DNA of 64,000 nt from DUOA01 sp012839095. Its GTDB lineage: Bacteria > Bacillota > Clostridia > Caldicoprobacterales > DTU083. The notes below the pieces were generated by a model, which worked only from the letters and a program-made list of their open reading frames with translations, was not told where the DNA came from and did no database searches. Numbering within the stretch: the first letter of the stretch is position 1; every line of letters starts with the position of its first letter. The stretch is taken from contig JBMNJE010000011.1 in the NCBI GenBank assembly GCA_050951505.1, forward strand, positions 186,001 through 250,000, in the 5' to 3' direction. Made by a program: the position numbers and the translations under genes. This document shows, in pieces, positions 9,476 to 18,952 of the stretch.

Positions 9476-10324
9476 ATGAATCGCGTGAAAATTTTTACTG
9501 ACAGTACAGCAGATCTAAGCTCTGAATTAGTTGAGAAGTATGATATTGAAGTAGTCCCCTTGTATGTTCTTATAGGGGAAAACAGCTATCTGGACGGAAT
9601 AGAAATGACAACAGAAGAGCTTTACCGCCAGATAAATGAACGCCAGATTATGCCTAAGACTGCAGCACCTTCCACCGGCGATTTTTATGAAAAATTCGCT
9701 CCATGGGTGCAGGCTGGATATGATGTTGTATATGTAGGCTTGTCATCTCATCTTTCCGGCACCTTCCAGGCAGCCAGGCTGGCAGCGGAGGAGTTCGCGG
9801 AAGGCAGGGTATGGGTATTGGATTCTCTGAATCTCTCTACCGGAATCGGCTTGCTGGTACTAAAGGCAGCAGAATTGGCACGGCAGGGGAAGAGTGCAGC
9901 AGAGATAAGCAGCAGTATTTCTGAATTGATTCCCAGGGTCAGAGTAAGTTTTGTTATCGATACTTTGCAGTACCTGCATATGGGCGGCAGATGCACATCC
10001 ATACAGCTGCTGGCAAGTAATGTGCTTAAAATACGTCCTCAGATCATAGTCAAAGATGGAGGGATGATAACCGGTGCAAAGTTCCGCGGGAAAAGGGCAA
10101 GCTGCCTGGAGCAGTTTTATAAGGAAGTAGTAGGCGATGGTTCAAAAATCAATCGGGAAAGGGCATTTGTTACCCATTCCGGCTGTTCAGAAGCAGAATT
10201 GCTGGATTATACGAATCGCCTGAAGGGCATTGGTGTTTCAGAGGTGCTGACATCGCAGGCCGGAACGGTTATATCCAGCCATTGCGGGCCGGGCACTATT
10301 GGTATTATTTATATTGAGGATTAG
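9476..10324 (+). CDS. DegV family protein (fatty-acid-binding)
   Basis: DegV/FakB-type proteins bind a fatty acid; some present it to the kinase FakA. The N-terminal DSTADLSSELVEKYDIEVVPLYV is the family signature. Others are TAAPSTGDFYE, GLSSHLSGTFQAA, the FVIDTLQYLHMGGR block and SHCGPGTIGIIY at the end. The length of 282 aa is typical. AGGAGG precedes ATG 9476. The upstream 180 bp is AT-rich and contains a TATAAT at 9373 without a good -35. No fakA gene is nearby. Confidence 0.9.
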   Translation: MNRVKIFTDSTADLSSELVEKYDIEVVPLYVLIGENSYLDGIEMTTEELYRQINERQIMPKTAAPSTGDFYEKFAPWVQAGYDVVYVGLSSHLSGTFQAARLAAEEFAEGRVWVLDSLNLSTGIGLLVLKAAELARQGKSAAEISSSISELIPRVRVSFVIDTLQYLHMGGRCTSIQLLASNVLKIRPQIIVKDGGMITGAKFRGKRASCLEQFYKEVVGDGSKINRERAFVTHSGCSEAELLDYTNRLKGIGVSEVLTSQAGTVISSHCGPGTIGIIYIED

Positions 10325-10399
10325 CCGCCTGACTATCTTATGCCCTTTATAGTCCTTTAGTTGAAACAACAGAACCAGAAGAAAGCAGGAACAGATTAT

Positions 10400-10864
10400 A
10401 TGCCATTGAATGTAGTTTTGGTTGAGCCGGAAATCCCCCAGAATACCGGAAATATTTCAAGGACTTGTGCCGTAACCGGTTCAGTTCTTCATCTGATTAA
10501 GCCTTTAGGCTTCTCCGTTGACGATCGCAGCCTGAAGCGGGCAGGTTTGGATTACTGGCATCTTCTGAACGTTCAATACCATGAGTCATTGGATGATTTT
10601 TTCAGAAATAATCCTTCAGGAGATTTTTATTTTTGCTCCACTAAAGGCATGCTGACCTATACGGAGGTCAGCTTCTCGGAAAACAGCTTTCTTTTCTTCG
10701 GCAGGGAAACAGCGGGCCTGCCTGAATGGCTGCTGAAGCAATACCGCCATCGAACTATCCGTATTCCCATGAAGCCGGGTGTGCGCTCACTGAACCTGTC
10801 CAATTCAGCAGCCATAGTTTTGTATGAAGCCTTAAGGCAATTGGGTTTTCCCCAGCTGAAATGA
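10400..10864 (+). CDS. trmL: tRNA (cytidine(34)-2'-O)-methyltransferase, TrmL type
   Basis: A SPOUT-family methyltransferase that 2'-O-methylates the wobble base of leucine tRNAs. Conserved blocks are VEPEIPQNTGNISRTCA near the N-terminus, LIKPLGFSVDDRSLKRAGLDYW, LFFGRETAGLP and the knot segment IPMKPGVRSLNLSNSAAIVLYEALRQ. I use ATG 10400 (AGGAA about 9 nt upstream) giving 154 aa, the usual length, rather than the TTG at 10361. It follows degV closely and may share its transcript. Confidence 0.93.
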   Translation: MPLNVVLVEPEIPQNTGNISRTCAVTGSVLHLIKPLGFSVDDRSLKRAGLDYWHLLNVQYHESLDDFFRNNPSGDFYFCSTKGMLTYTEVSFSENSFLFFGRETAGLPEWLLKQYRHRTIRIPMKPGVRSLNLSNSAAIVLYEALRQLGFPQLK

Positions 10865-10902
10865 GGATATAAACTGGATGATGCTTGATTTCATGGCAGT
10901 CT

Positions 10903-10956
10903 TTGACAGCAACTTCCTTAAGCGCTATTGTAATTTCAGCCCCGATATAGTAAAAT
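10903..10956 (+). promoter_or_regulatory. Candidate promoters of the glycolytic operon
   Basis: Two overlapping sigma-A-like promoters are seen: TTGACA (10903)-17-TATTGT (10926) and TTGTAA (10928)-17-TAAAAT (10951). Which is used cannot be told from sequence. Either gives a leader of about 100 nt or more that includes the GC-rich hairpin at 11032-11056. Confidence 0.5.
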
Positions 10957-11031
10957 TGGTTGGGGAAAACTCGAAAAATGGTATAAAAACCCATATTCGA
11001 TATGCTAATGACGAGACATAATGATATTCAT

Positions 11032-11056
11032 CGCGGCCAAAAATATAAAGGCCGCG
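11032..11056 (+). other. GC-rich leader hairpin upstream of pgk
   Basis: CGCGGCC (11032-11038) pairs with GGCCGCG (11050-11056) around an AT-only 11-nt loop, with no U-tract after it. It lies about 20 nt before the pgk ribosome site. Possible roles are 5' mRNA stabilisation or a processing site. Confidence 0.5.
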
Positions 11057-11089
11057 TTATGTAAACATTTTTGATAAGGAGTGGGAAAG

Positions 11090-12277
11090 ATGAACAAAAA
11101 AACATTGGAAGACCTTCAGTTGTCCGGCAAGAAAGTGCTGGTAAGGGTTGACTTCAATGTGCCTTTGGACAAAGAACGCAATATTACCGATGATACCCGA
11201 ATCAGGGCTGCATTGCCCACCATTCGTTACCTGCTGGATCAGAATGCCAAAGTTATACTCATGTCCCATCTGGGCCGTCCCAAGGGAACCGGCTTTGAAG
11301 CAGACTTCAGCATGGCACCGGTTGCAAAACGCCTGGGGGAATTGCTGAACATGGATATTAAAGCAGCGGAAGATGTCATTGGAGACAGCGCCAAAGCACT
11401 GGTAGAGAATATTAGAGAGGGAGAAGTTGTACTCCTGGAAAATCTTCGATTCCATAAGGCTGAGACCAAAAATGATCCGGAGTTTGCCAAGGCTCTGGCT
11501 GAGTTTGGAGAAGTTTACATAAATGATGCATTTGGCACAGCTCATCGTGCTCATGCTTCCACAGAGGGAGTAGCCCATTATCTGCCTGCTGCAGCCGGTT
11601 ATTTGTTAAAGAAGGAACTGGAAATACTGGGCAAGGCATTGGATAATCCGGATCGCCCCTTTGTCGCTATTCTGGGCGGCGCTAAGGTTTCTGATAAAAT
11701 TGGGGTTATCCGCAATCTTATCAATAAAGTGGATACTTTGATTATCGGAGGAGGCATGGCTTACACCTTCTTCAAGGCAAAGGGCTATGAAATAGGAAAT
11801 TCTCTGCTGGAAGAAGATAAGGTTGAGCTGGCTGCCGAGTTAATGAAACAGGCTGAAGAAAAAGGCGTTAAGCTGCTTCTGCCGGTGGACACTGTTGTGG
11901 CAAAAGAATTCAGTGCAGATGCAGAGCATAAAACCGTACCCAGCAACCAGATACCTGCCGATTGGCAAGGCCTGGATATCGGACCGGAAGCCAGGAAGCA
12001 TTTTGGTGAGACAATTGTAAATGCAAGACTGGTCGTATGGAACGGGCCCATGGGTGTATTTGAAATGCCCGCTTTTGCAGAAGGAACTAAGGCAATTGCT
12101 GATTATATGAGCAGGTGCAGTGGTATAACTATAATAGGCGGCGGCGATTCTGCAGCTGCAGTGGAACAGCTGGGGTATGCAGACAAGATGACCCATATTT
12201 CCACCGGAGGCGGTGCCTCTCTGGAATTTCTTGAGGGAATCGAACTGCCTGGTGTTAAAGCACTGAACGACAAGTAA
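11090..12277 (+). CDS. pgk: Phosphoglycerate kinase
   Basis: Transfers phosphate from 1,3-bisphosphoglycerate to ADP in lower glycolysis. Seen are the signature KVLVRVDFNVPLD (residues ~16-28), SHLGRPKG, LENLRFHKAETKND, GGAKVSDKIGVI, GGGMAYTF and the C-terminal nucleotide site GGGDSAAAVEQLG. ATG 11090 follows AAGGAG; the frame is open three codons further upstream. Length 395 aa is standard. It heads pgk-tpiA-gpmI-eno; the glyceraldehyde-3-phosphate dehydrogenase gene that often precedes pgk is absent here. Confidence 0.97.
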   Translation: MNKKTLEDLQLSGKKVLVRVDFNVPLDKERNITDDTRIRAALPTIRYLLDQNAKVILMSHLGRPKGTGFEADFSMAPVAKRLGELLNMDIKAAEDVIGDSAKALVENIREGEVVLLENLRFHKAETKNDPEFAKALAEFGEVYINDAFGTAHRAHASTEGVAHYLPAAAGYLLKKELEILGKALDNPDRPFVAILGGAKVSDKIGVIRNLINKVDTLIIGGGMAYTFFKAKGYEIGNSLLEEDKVELAAELMKQAEEKGVKLLLPVDTVVAKEFSADAEHKTVPSNQIPADWQGLDIGPEARKHFGETIVNARLVVWNGPMGVFEMPAFAEGTKAIADYMSRCSGITIIGGGDSAAAVEQLGYADKMTHISTGGGASLEFLEGIELPGVKALNDK

Positions 12278-12310
12278 ACAGAAGCAGACTGCAGATAAAG
12301 GAGATGGAAA

Positions 12311-13063
12311 ATGAGAAGACCAATTATAGCTGGAAACTGGAAAATGAATAAAACGCCCGAGGAAGCCGCTGTTATGGTAAGAGAACTGGCTCCTTTGGTC
12401 AGGGATACAGATGTTGAAGTTGTAATCTGTGCTCCCTTTACCTCTTTACTGGCGGTAAAGGAAGCCGCAGCCGGGACCAATATCAGGCTGGGAGCCCAAA
12501 ACATGCACTGGGAGGAAAAAGGCGCTTATACCGGCGAAATTTCCCCTGTCATGCTTAATGCACTTGGTGTTGAATATGTCATTATCGGCCACTCTGAGCG
12601 CAGGGAATATTTTGCTGAAAGCGATGAAACCGTTAACAAGAAGGTTCATTCAGCTATTGCCCACGGCCTTATTCCTATAATATGCGTAGGGGAGACCCTG
12701 GAGCAGAGGGAACAGGGAATCACCCGCACATTGGTAGAAGGCCAGACAAAAGCAGCTTTCAGGGGCTTAACGGCTGAAAACGCAAAAATCTGTGTTATTG
12801 CTTATGAACCTATATGGGCCATTGGTACCGGAAAAACCGCAACCAGTGAAGATGCCAATGAAGTAATAGGGTATATTCGCGGCACAGTTGCCGACATGTT
12901 TGGCCAGGAAACAGCAGATGCAATCCGTATACAATACGGCGGCAGCATGAAACCGGGGAATGCAGCAGAGCTGATGTCCATGCCGGAAATTGACGGTGGT
13001 CTGGTAGGCGGTGCCAGCCTGACAGCACAGGATTTTTCCGGAATTGTAAACTACAAGGCATAA
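12311..13063 (+). CDS. tpiA: Triosephosphate isomerase
   Basis: Interconverts dihydroxyacetone phosphate and glyceraldehyde-3-phosphate. AGNWKMNKT (Asn and Lys of the active site), the catalytic histidine in IIGHSERREYF, the catalytic glutamate in AYEPIWAIGTGKTAT and the phosphate-binding GGSMKPGNAAELM and GGLVGGASL loops are all intact. Length 250 aa is standard. It lies 33 bases after pgk and 28 before gpmI. Confidence 0.97.
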   Translation: MRRPIIAGNWKMNKTPEEAAVMVRELAPLVRDTDVEVVICAPFTSLLAVKEAAAGTNIRLGAQNMHWEEKGAYTGEISPVMLNALGVEYVIIGHSERREYFAESDETVNKKVHSAIAHGLIPIICVGETLEQREQGITRTLVEGQTKAAFRGLTAENAKICVIAYEPIWAIGTGKTATSEDANEVIGYIRGTVADMFGQETADAIRIQYGGSMKPGNAAELMSMPEIDGGLVGGASLTAQDFSGIVNYKA

Positions 13064-13091
13064 CCGGCTTTATGCATATCAAGGAGGACTT

Positions 13092-14639
13092 ATGACAAAA
13101 CAATTAACAGCCCTGATCATCATGGATGGTTTCGGGCTAAGTAACAAGAAGGATGCCAATGCTGTAGAGATAGCAGAAACACCTAATTTTGACCGGCTTT
13201 GGGCATCCTATCCCCATGTGGCTATCAACGCAAGCGGCCTTGATGTCGGATTGCCGGAAGGTCAGATGGGAAACTCCGAGGTAGGCCATTTGAATATAGG
13301 CGCAGGGCGCATTGTCTACCAGGACTACACCAGAATCAGCAAGGCAATACAGGAAGGCAGCTTTTTTGAAAACAAGGCATTTCTGGATGTGATTGAACAT
13401 GTGAAACTGCATAATACTAAGCTGCATTTAATGGGTTTGGTATCTGAAGGCGGTGTACACAGCCATATGGAACACTTGTATGCACTGGTCGATTTGGCCA
13501 GGCAGCAAGGCCTGCCCCAGGTATATATTCATGCCTTTATGGACGGCAGAGATGTGCCTCCCGCCAGCGGGAAAGCCACCCTGGAAGCATTGGACGCCAG
13601 ACTTAAGCAGACTGGATTCGGCAGGGTAGCAACTGTATCAGGTCGCTACTATGCCATGGATCGTGATAAACGCTGGGACAGGGTAGAGAAGGCATACAAT
13701 GCTCTTGTGCTGGGTGAAGGAGAAACAGCCGGCAGCTCAGTTGAGGCAATGGAGCAATCTTATAACTTAAGCGTTACTGATGAGTTTGTAAGACCTACGG
13801 TAATTATGGAGGATGGAAAACCTGTAGCGACCATCGGCAGTAATGACGGAATAATCTTTTTCAACTTCCGGCCTGATCGGGCCCGTGAGCTGACAAGAAG
13901 CTTTATCGAGCCTTCCTTTGCCGAGTTTGAGCGGAAGAAGGGCTGGTTTCCGGTAAAGTTTGTTTCCATGACTCAATATGATGAAACATTTGAGAATCTG
14001 GTTATGGCCTATGAACCTCTGAGCCTGAATAATACATTCGGGGAGTATATAAGCAGCAAGGGAAAAACTCAGCTTCGAATTGCTGAAACGGAGAAATATG
14101 CCCATGTCACCTTTTTCTTCAACGGTGGTGTGGAGGTACCCAACCCCGGGGAGGAAAGGATACTGATTCCCTCACCAAAGGTTCCCACCTATGATCAGCA
14201 GCCGGAAATGAGCGCACCTGAGGTGGCGGATGAGGCAGTAAGACGTATAGAATCCGGCAAATACGATGTAATGATTCTGAACTTTGCCAATTGCGACATG
14301 GTGGGGCATACCGGTAATCTGGATGCAGCAGTAAAAGCGGTTGAGACGGTGGATTCCTGCCTGGATAAGGTAGTGGATGCCATTCTAAAAGCAGGCGGAA
14401 CTGCGCTTATTACGGCGGATCACGGCAATGCCGAGCAAATGTTGGATTATGATACAGGAGAGCCCCATACCGCACATACTTCAAACATTGTACCCTTTAT
14501 ACTGGTGAATAACAGTTTGAAGCATGCACAGCTGAGAGAGGGAGGCCGTCTGGCTGATATTGCACCCACTTTACTGGATCTGATGGAACTTGACAAACCA
14601 GAGGAAATGACAGGCGAAAGTCTGATATTAAGCAGGTAA
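13092..14639 (+). CDS. gpmI: 2,3-bisphosphoglycerate-independent phosphoglycerate mutase
   Basis: A Mn-dependent alkaline-phosphatase-fold enzyme that converts 3- to 2-phosphoglycerate. It has IMDGFGLS at the N-terminus (metal Asp), the phosphoserine motif GQMGNSEVGHLNIGAGR, HAFMDGRDVPP, NFRPDRARELTR, NFANCDMVGHTG and ITADHGNAEQM (metal ligands). Its 515 aa match the family. AAGGAGG lies upstream of ATG 13092. Confidence 0.97.
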   Translation: MTKQLTALIIMDGFGLSNKKDANAVEIAETPNFDRLWASYPHVAINASGLDVGLPEGQMGNSEVGHLNIGAGRIVYQDYTRISKAIQEGSFFENKAFLDVIEHVKLHNTKLHLMGLVSEGGVHSHMEHLYALVDLARQQGLPQVYIHAFMDGRDVPPASGKATLEALDARLKQTGFGRVATVSGRYYAMDRDKRWDRVEKAYNALVLGEGETAGSSVEAMEQSYNLSVTDEFVRPTVIMEDGKPVATIGSNDGIIFFNFRPDRARELTRSFIEPSFAEFERKKGWFPVKFVSMTQYDETFENLVMAYEPLSLNNTFGEYISSKGKTQLRIAETEKYAHVTFFFNGGVEVPNPGEERILIPSPKVPTYDQQPEMSAPEVADEAVRRIESGKYDVMILNFANCDMVGHTGNLDAAVKAVETVDSCLDKVVDAILKAGGTALITADHGNAEQMLDYDTGEPHTAHTSNIVPFILVNNSLKHAQLREGGRLADIAPTLLDLMELDKPEEMTGESLILSR

Positions 14640-14674
14640 ATCCCTGACTTGACAATTGAAAGGAGAAAATACAT

Positions 14675-15967
14675 ATGATGACTATTGTTGATGTTTTCGC
14701 AAGAGAGATACTGGATTCCAGAGGCAATCCAACCGTTGAAGTTGAGGTTTATCTGGAAGGCGGTGCCATGGGGCGTGCTGCAGTGCCCTCCGGTGCATCT
14801 ACCGGTGCATTTGAAGCCGTTGAGCTTAGGGACGGAGAAAAAGACCGTTATTTGGGCAAAGGCGTTCAAAATGCAGTTGACAATGTAAACAATATAATTG
14901 CTGAAGAGATCATCGGAATGAACGCCCTTGATCAGGTCGGTATCGACGAATTGATGATCGAACTGGATGGAACCCATAACAAATCCAAACTGGGAGCTAA
15001 TGCGATCCTGGGTGTTTCAATGGCAGTAGCCAAGGCTGCAGCAGAACAATTGGGCCTGCCTCTGTATCAGTACATCGGCGGTATCAATGCCAAGGTTCTT
15101 CCCGTTCCCATGATGAACATACTCAACGGCGGTGAACATGCCGACAATACCGTGGATATTCAGGAATTCATGATTATGCCCGTAGGTGCCGGAAGTTTCA
15201 GGGAAGCTTTGAGAATGTGTGCTGAAATCTTCCATAATCTGAAGTCAGTTCTGAAGCAAAAAGGTTACAGCACTGCTGTAGGCGATGAAGGCGGTTTTGC
15301 TCCTGATCTGAAGACCAATGAGGAAGCTATCGAAGTTATTCTGGAAGCAGTGGAAAAGGCAGGCTACAAGCCAGGTGATGATATTCGCATCGCTATTGAT
15401 GCAGCTGCTACTGAGCTGTATAAAGAAGACGGCAGATATCATTTCCCCGGTGAAGGCGTAGTTCGTACACCGGAAGAACTGGTGGATTATTATGTGGGAC
15501 TGGTCGACAAGTACCCCATAATCTCCCTGGAAGATGGACTGGCTGAAGAAGACTGGGAGGGCTGGAAACTACTGACCGAAAAACTGGGCAGCCGGATTCA
15601 GCTTGTTGGTGATGACCTCTTTGTTACTAATACGGAAAGGCTGGCAAAGGGTATTCAAACCGAGACAGCCAACTCAATCCTGATTAAGGTTAATCAGATT
15701 GGTACTTTGACAGAGACTCTGGATGCAATTAGAATGGCTGAGCGTGCCGGATACACTTCCGTTGTATCTCATCGCTCCGGCGAGACGGAAGATACAACTA
15801 TCGCTGACCTGGTTGTGGCAGTGAATGCCGGACAGATTAAAACCGGTGCTCCTTCCAGAACTGACCGTGTTGCCAAGTACAACCAGCTGCTCCGAATCGA
15901 GGAGGAACTGGGCGATTTGGCACAGTATCCGGGTCTGAATGCATGGTTTAATCTGAAGAATAAATAA
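14675..15967 (+). CDS. eno: Enolase
   Basis: Dehydrates 2-phosphoglycerate to phosphoenolpyruvate. It shows VFAREILDSRGNPTVEVEV, GAVPSGASTGAFEA-type loop (AAVPSGASTGAFEA), the metal and catalytic segments GDEGGFAPDL, SLEDGLAEEDWEGW and QLVGDDLFVTN, and the signature ILIKVNQIGTLTET followed by SHRSGETEDTTIADL. Length 430 aa is standard. Two ATGs in tandem (14675 and 14678) follow AAAGGAG; the first is used. Enolase can also belong to RNA-degradation complexes. Confidence 0.97.
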   Translation: MMTIVDVFAREILDSRGNPTVEVEVYLEGGAMGRAAVPSGASTGAFEAVELRDGEKDRYLGKGVQNAVDNVNNIIAEEIIGMNALDQVGIDELMIELDGTHNKSKLGANAILGVSMAVAKAAAEQLGLPLYQYIGGINAKVLPVPMMNILNGGEHADNTVDIQEFMIMPVGAGSFREALRMCAEIFHNLKSVLKQKGYSTAVGDEGGFAPDLKTNEEAIEVILEAVEKAGYKPGDDIRIAIDAAATELYKEDGRYHFPGEGVVRTPEELVDYYVGLVDKYPIISLEDGLAEEDWEGWKLLTEKLGSRIQLVGDDLFVTNTERLAKGIQTETANSILIKVNQIGTLTETLDAIRMAERAGYTSVVSHRSGETEDTTIADLVVAVNAGQIKTGAPSRTDRVAKYNQLLRIEEELGDLAQYPGLNAWFNLKNK

Positions 15968-16036
15968 TCTTTCTTCTTGCTTTCCCTTGTCCTGCATGTT
16001 AAAATACATGTGTTGAGTACATAAGGAGGGATAGGG

Positions 16037-16276
16037 ATGGGACCGCTCAGGGTAATTATGACGATTGTCCTTGTGATTGCGGAATTGTTTTTAATAGCTG
16101 TTGTACTGTTACAATCAGGTAAGAGCGCAGGCTTATCCGGCAGTATAGCAGGCGGGGCTGAAACATTTTTCGGTAAGCATAAGGCAAAGAGTTATGAGGG
16201 TAAGCTGCAGTTCCTTACAAAAGTTGCTGCTCTTGCATTCATCATCATTGCTGTTTTGCTGGCCTTGTTACAATAG
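16037..16276 (+). CDS. secG: Protein translocase subunit SecG
   Basis: A small accessory subunit of the SecYEG channel. The 79-aa product has two hydrophobic segments (about residues 5-25 and 57-78) with the conserved linker LLQSGKSAGLSGSIAGGAETFFGK between them. AAGGAGGG precedes ATG 16037. The order eno-secG-rnr-smpB-ssrA is common in Firmicutes. Confidence 0.93.
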   Translation: MGPLRVIMTIVLVIAELFLIAVVLLQSGKSAGLSGSIAGGAETFFGKHKAKSYEGKLQFLTKVAALAFIIIAVLLALLQ

Positions 16277-16289
16277 TAGAAATATAATG

Positions 16290-16323
16290 CGGCAGTGGGG
16301 TTTCCTACTGCCGTATTTTTTTT
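16290..16323 (+). terminator. Intrinsic terminator after secG
   Basis: CGGCAGT (16290-16296) pairs with ACTGCCG (16307-16313), followed by TATTTTTTTT. It ends the glycolysis-secG transcript or reduces read-through into rnr 40 bases on. Confidence 0.85.
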
Positions 16324-16356
16324 ATACCGCAATACAGATAAATTGGAGGAAAGAAT

Positions 16357-18489
16357 ATGATTAAAAGTGAAAACCAGACTAATCAGCTGTTGCAGCAAAA
16401 GATAACTGATTTACTGTCGCATAAGGATGTAATACCATTATTTGCGGAACAGATAATAGATGTACTGGAGATGTCCGAAGATGAAGAGAATTCCCTGCAG
16501 GAAATCCTGAACCAAATGGTTCGGACGGGTAAACTGGTACAGACCAAGAAAAAGAAATATGCTCTGCCTGAGGATCTTGGCTTTCTTACCGGAAGGCTGC
16601 AAGGCAATGCCAGAGGTTTTGGTTTCTTTATCTCAGACAAGGATGAGGATGATGTTTTTATTTCAGCTGAAAACCTTAACGGTGCCATGCACAATGACAG
16701 GATAATGATTCGTCTGCTGGGAAGTAAAGGACCATCCAGGGAAGGGGAAGTTGTTCGGATTCTGGAACGGGCTAACAAAATAGTGGTGGGTACCTTTGAG
16801 AAGGAGAAAAGCTTCGGTTTTGTGGTTCCCGATGATAAAAGAATTTACCAGGATATTTTCATCCCCAGGGATGAAATCAAAGACGTAAAAAATGGCTATA
16901 AAGTTGTGGTAGAGATGGTAAGCTGGCCGCAAAAACGCCGGAATCCCGAGGGGAGGATCGTTGAAGTGCTGGGTCATAAGGATGACGTGGGTACAGATAT
17001 TCTGTCCATCATACGTCAATATGATCTACCCGAAGAATTTCCGGAAGAAGTAGAACAGGCTGCAAGAAGTATTCCACAAACCATAGCTGAAGAGGAAATC
17101 AAGAGGCGGAAGGATCTTCGCCATCTCAGGATCATAACCATGGATGGCGCGGACGCAAAGGATCTGGACGATGCTATTTCAATTACAAGGAAGGAAAACG
17201 GCAATTTCCTGTTAGGGGTTCATATAGCAGATGTCAGCCATTATGTAAAAGAAAACGGAATAATAGACAAGGAAGCTTATACAAGGGGCACAAGCGTATA
17301 TCTGGTAGACAGGGTTATTCCCATGCTGCCGAAAGAAATATCCAATGGTATTTGCAGTTTGAATCCAAATGAGGACAGGCTGGCTTTCTCCGTCTGTATG
17401 GAAATTGACAAAGCTGGGAAAGTGGTCAGCCATGAAATTCTGGAAAGTGTGATTCGTTCCAGCCAGCGTATGATTTACGAGGATGTAACTAAAATTTTGG
17501 AGGAAGATGATCCGGAACTGACAGAGCGTTACAGCAGTTATATTGAGGACCTGCGCAATATGGAGACACTGGCCGGTATACTCAGAGAGAAAAGAATGCG
17601 CAGAGGAAGTCTTGACTTTGATTTGGATGAAACCAATATAATTCTGGATCTCAAGGGTAAGCCGATTGATGTGAAGCCTTATGAACGCGGAATTTCAAAT
17701 CGGATTATTGAGGAGTTCATGCTGGTGTGCAATGAAACGGTAGCTGAGTTTATGTCCTGGAATGAAATGCCTTTTGTATATCGGATTCACGAGAAACCTG
17801 CCGTAGAAAAGCTTCTTGAATTTAACGAGTTCATACACAATTTCGGCTATCATCTGAAGGGAATCGGCGGTGAAATACATCCCAAATCCCTGCAGAATCT
17901 GCTGGAAAAAATAAAAGGCAGCAGAGAAGAGAGCATAATCAGTACTGTCATGCTTCGTTCCTTGCAGAAAGCCAGATACAGCAATGAAAACTCAGGGCAT
18001 TTTGGGCTGGCGGCCAAATACTATACTCATTTTACTGCACCTATCCGGCGCTATCCCGATCTGGTTATCCATCGTATAATAAAGGATTTTTTAAACGGTG
18101 CTATGAGCAAGGGTAGAATAAAGTATCTGGAGAAGGTGCTGCCGGGCTTGTCGGAACACTGCTCTCAAAGAGAAAAACTGGCCGATGAAGTAGAGCGGGA
18201 GACGGATAATCTCAAGAAAGCAGAATATATGCTGGACAAAATTGGAATGGAATTCGAGGGCATTATTTCCGGAGTAACTTATTTCGGCATCTTTGTAGCC
18301 TTGGCTAACACAGTGGAAGGCTTGGTTCGTATGACTGCTCTTGATGACGATTATTATGTGTATAACGAAAAACACTACTGTCTGATTGGTGAACGTACCA
18401 GAAAGGTGTATCGTCTGGGAGACACAATCAGGGTCAAAGTGGCCAGCGTTGATATCCCATCAAGGAATATAGATTTCATATTAGCCTAA
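16357..18489 (+). CDS. rnr: Ribonuclease R
   Basis: A processive 3'-5' exoribonuclease able to degrade structured RNA; with SmpB-tmRNA it helps degrade non-stop mRNAs. It has an N-terminal helix-turn-helix-like region, two cold-shock domains (around GRLQGNARGFGFFIS and GTFEKEKSFGFVVPDD), the RNB domain (ITMDGADAKDLDDAISI with catalytic aspartates, GVHIADVSHYV, YPDLVIHRII) and a C-terminal S1 domain (EFEGIISGVTYFGIFVAL). At 710 aa it is the normal length. The smpB and ssrA genes downstream support the trans-translation link. Confidence 0.96.
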   Translation: MIKSENQTNQLLQQKITDLLSHKDVIPLFAEQIIDVLEMSEDEENSLQEILNQMVRTGKLVQTKKKKYALPEDLGFLTGRLQGNARGFGFFISDKDEDDVFISAENLNGAMHNDRIMIRLLGSKGPSREGEVVRILERANKIVVGTFEKEKSFGFVVPDDKRIYQDIFIPRDEIKDVKNGYKVVVEMVSWPQKRRNPEGRIVEVLGHKDDVGTDILSIIRQYDLPEEFPEEVEQAARSIPQTIAEEEIKRRKDLRHLRIITMDGADAKDLDDAISITRKENGNFLLGVHIADVSHYVKENGIIDKEAYTRGTSVYLVDRVIPMLPKEISNGICSLNPNEDRLAFSVCMEIDKAGKVVSHEILESVIRSSQRMIYEDVTKILEEDDPELTERYSSYIEDLRNMETLAGILREKRMRRGSLDFDLDETNIILDLKGKPIDVKPYERGISNRIIEEFMLVCNETVAEFMSWNEMPFVYRIHEKPAVEKLLEFNEFIHNFGYHLKGIGGEIHPKSLQNLLEKIKGSREESIISTVMLRSLQKARYSNENSGHFGLAAKYYTHFTAPIRRYPDLVIHRIIKDFLNGAMSKGRIKYLEKVLPGLSEHCSQREKLADEVERETDNLKKAEYMLDKIGMEFEGIISGVTYFGIFVALANTVEGLVRMTALDDDYYVYNEKHYCLIGERTRKVYRLGDTIRVKVASVDIPSRNIDFILA

Positions 18490-18530
18490 GGAGTATTGTC
18501 AGATAAAGCAGCGACACGGTTTATTTTCTA

Positions 18531-18559
18531 TTGACAGTTTTTGCAGCTTTTGATAATAT
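18531..18559 (+). promoter_or_regulatory. Promoter of the riboswitch-controlled purine permease gene
   Basis: TTGACA (18531-18536), 17 nt, TAATAT (18554-18559), about 45 nt before the purine aptamer. Confidence 0.6.
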
Positions 18560-18603
18560 TGTTGTATAAAAAAGAATATGGGTTAAAAATTAACTTTTAC
18601 CCC

Positions 18604-18680
18604 TTACTCATATAATGCTGGAAATATGGTCCGGTAGTATCTACCAGGCGTCCGTAAAATGCCTGACTATGAGTGAATAA
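18604..18680 (+). ncRNA. Guanine-class purine riboswitch aptamer
   Basis: The three-way junction consensus is present: P1 ACTCAT with ATGAGT, core TATAAT after P1, a P2 hairpin, junction TCTACC and the P3 hairpin with the CCGTAAA loop. The junction J3/1 reads GACTAT, so the ligand-pairing position (74 in xpt numbering) is C. That specifies guanine or hypoxanthine rather than adenine. Confidence 0.93.
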
Positions 18681-18740
18681 GTAGCTGTTGGCATTGAAAT
18701 GCTTTATATGCATATTAATGCTGATTCTTTTGAAGCATGC

Positions 18741-18786
18741 AAGCGTATGGATTCACTCAATTAGATGAGTCCATACGCTTTTATAT
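18741..18786 (+). terminator. Riboswitch expression-platform terminator
   Basis: A 15-bp stem (AAGCGTATGGA... with ...TCCATACGCTT, one G-T pair) is followed by TTTTATATT about 60 nt after the aptamer. Guanine binding is expected to favour this terminator and switch the permease gene off. Confidence 0.85.
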
Positions 18787-18952
18787 TATACCGGATGGAA
18801 GAAGAAATCGGCACCGTTTAGGAATTGTGAAGGGGAACCCGGCTTTTACAAACGGTCTTAAGACTAATACACAAGCGTATTAGTCTGTAGATAAACAAAT
18901 TAACTTTTCAGGTTTTCTGAAAGTACAAAAAACACAAAGGAGGAAACACTTC

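Noticed and set aside
18579..18602. Rex operator (GTTAA-AAA-TTAAC)
   Set aside because: The half-site spacing and flanks do not fit the Rex consensus, and it lies in a riboswitch leader.
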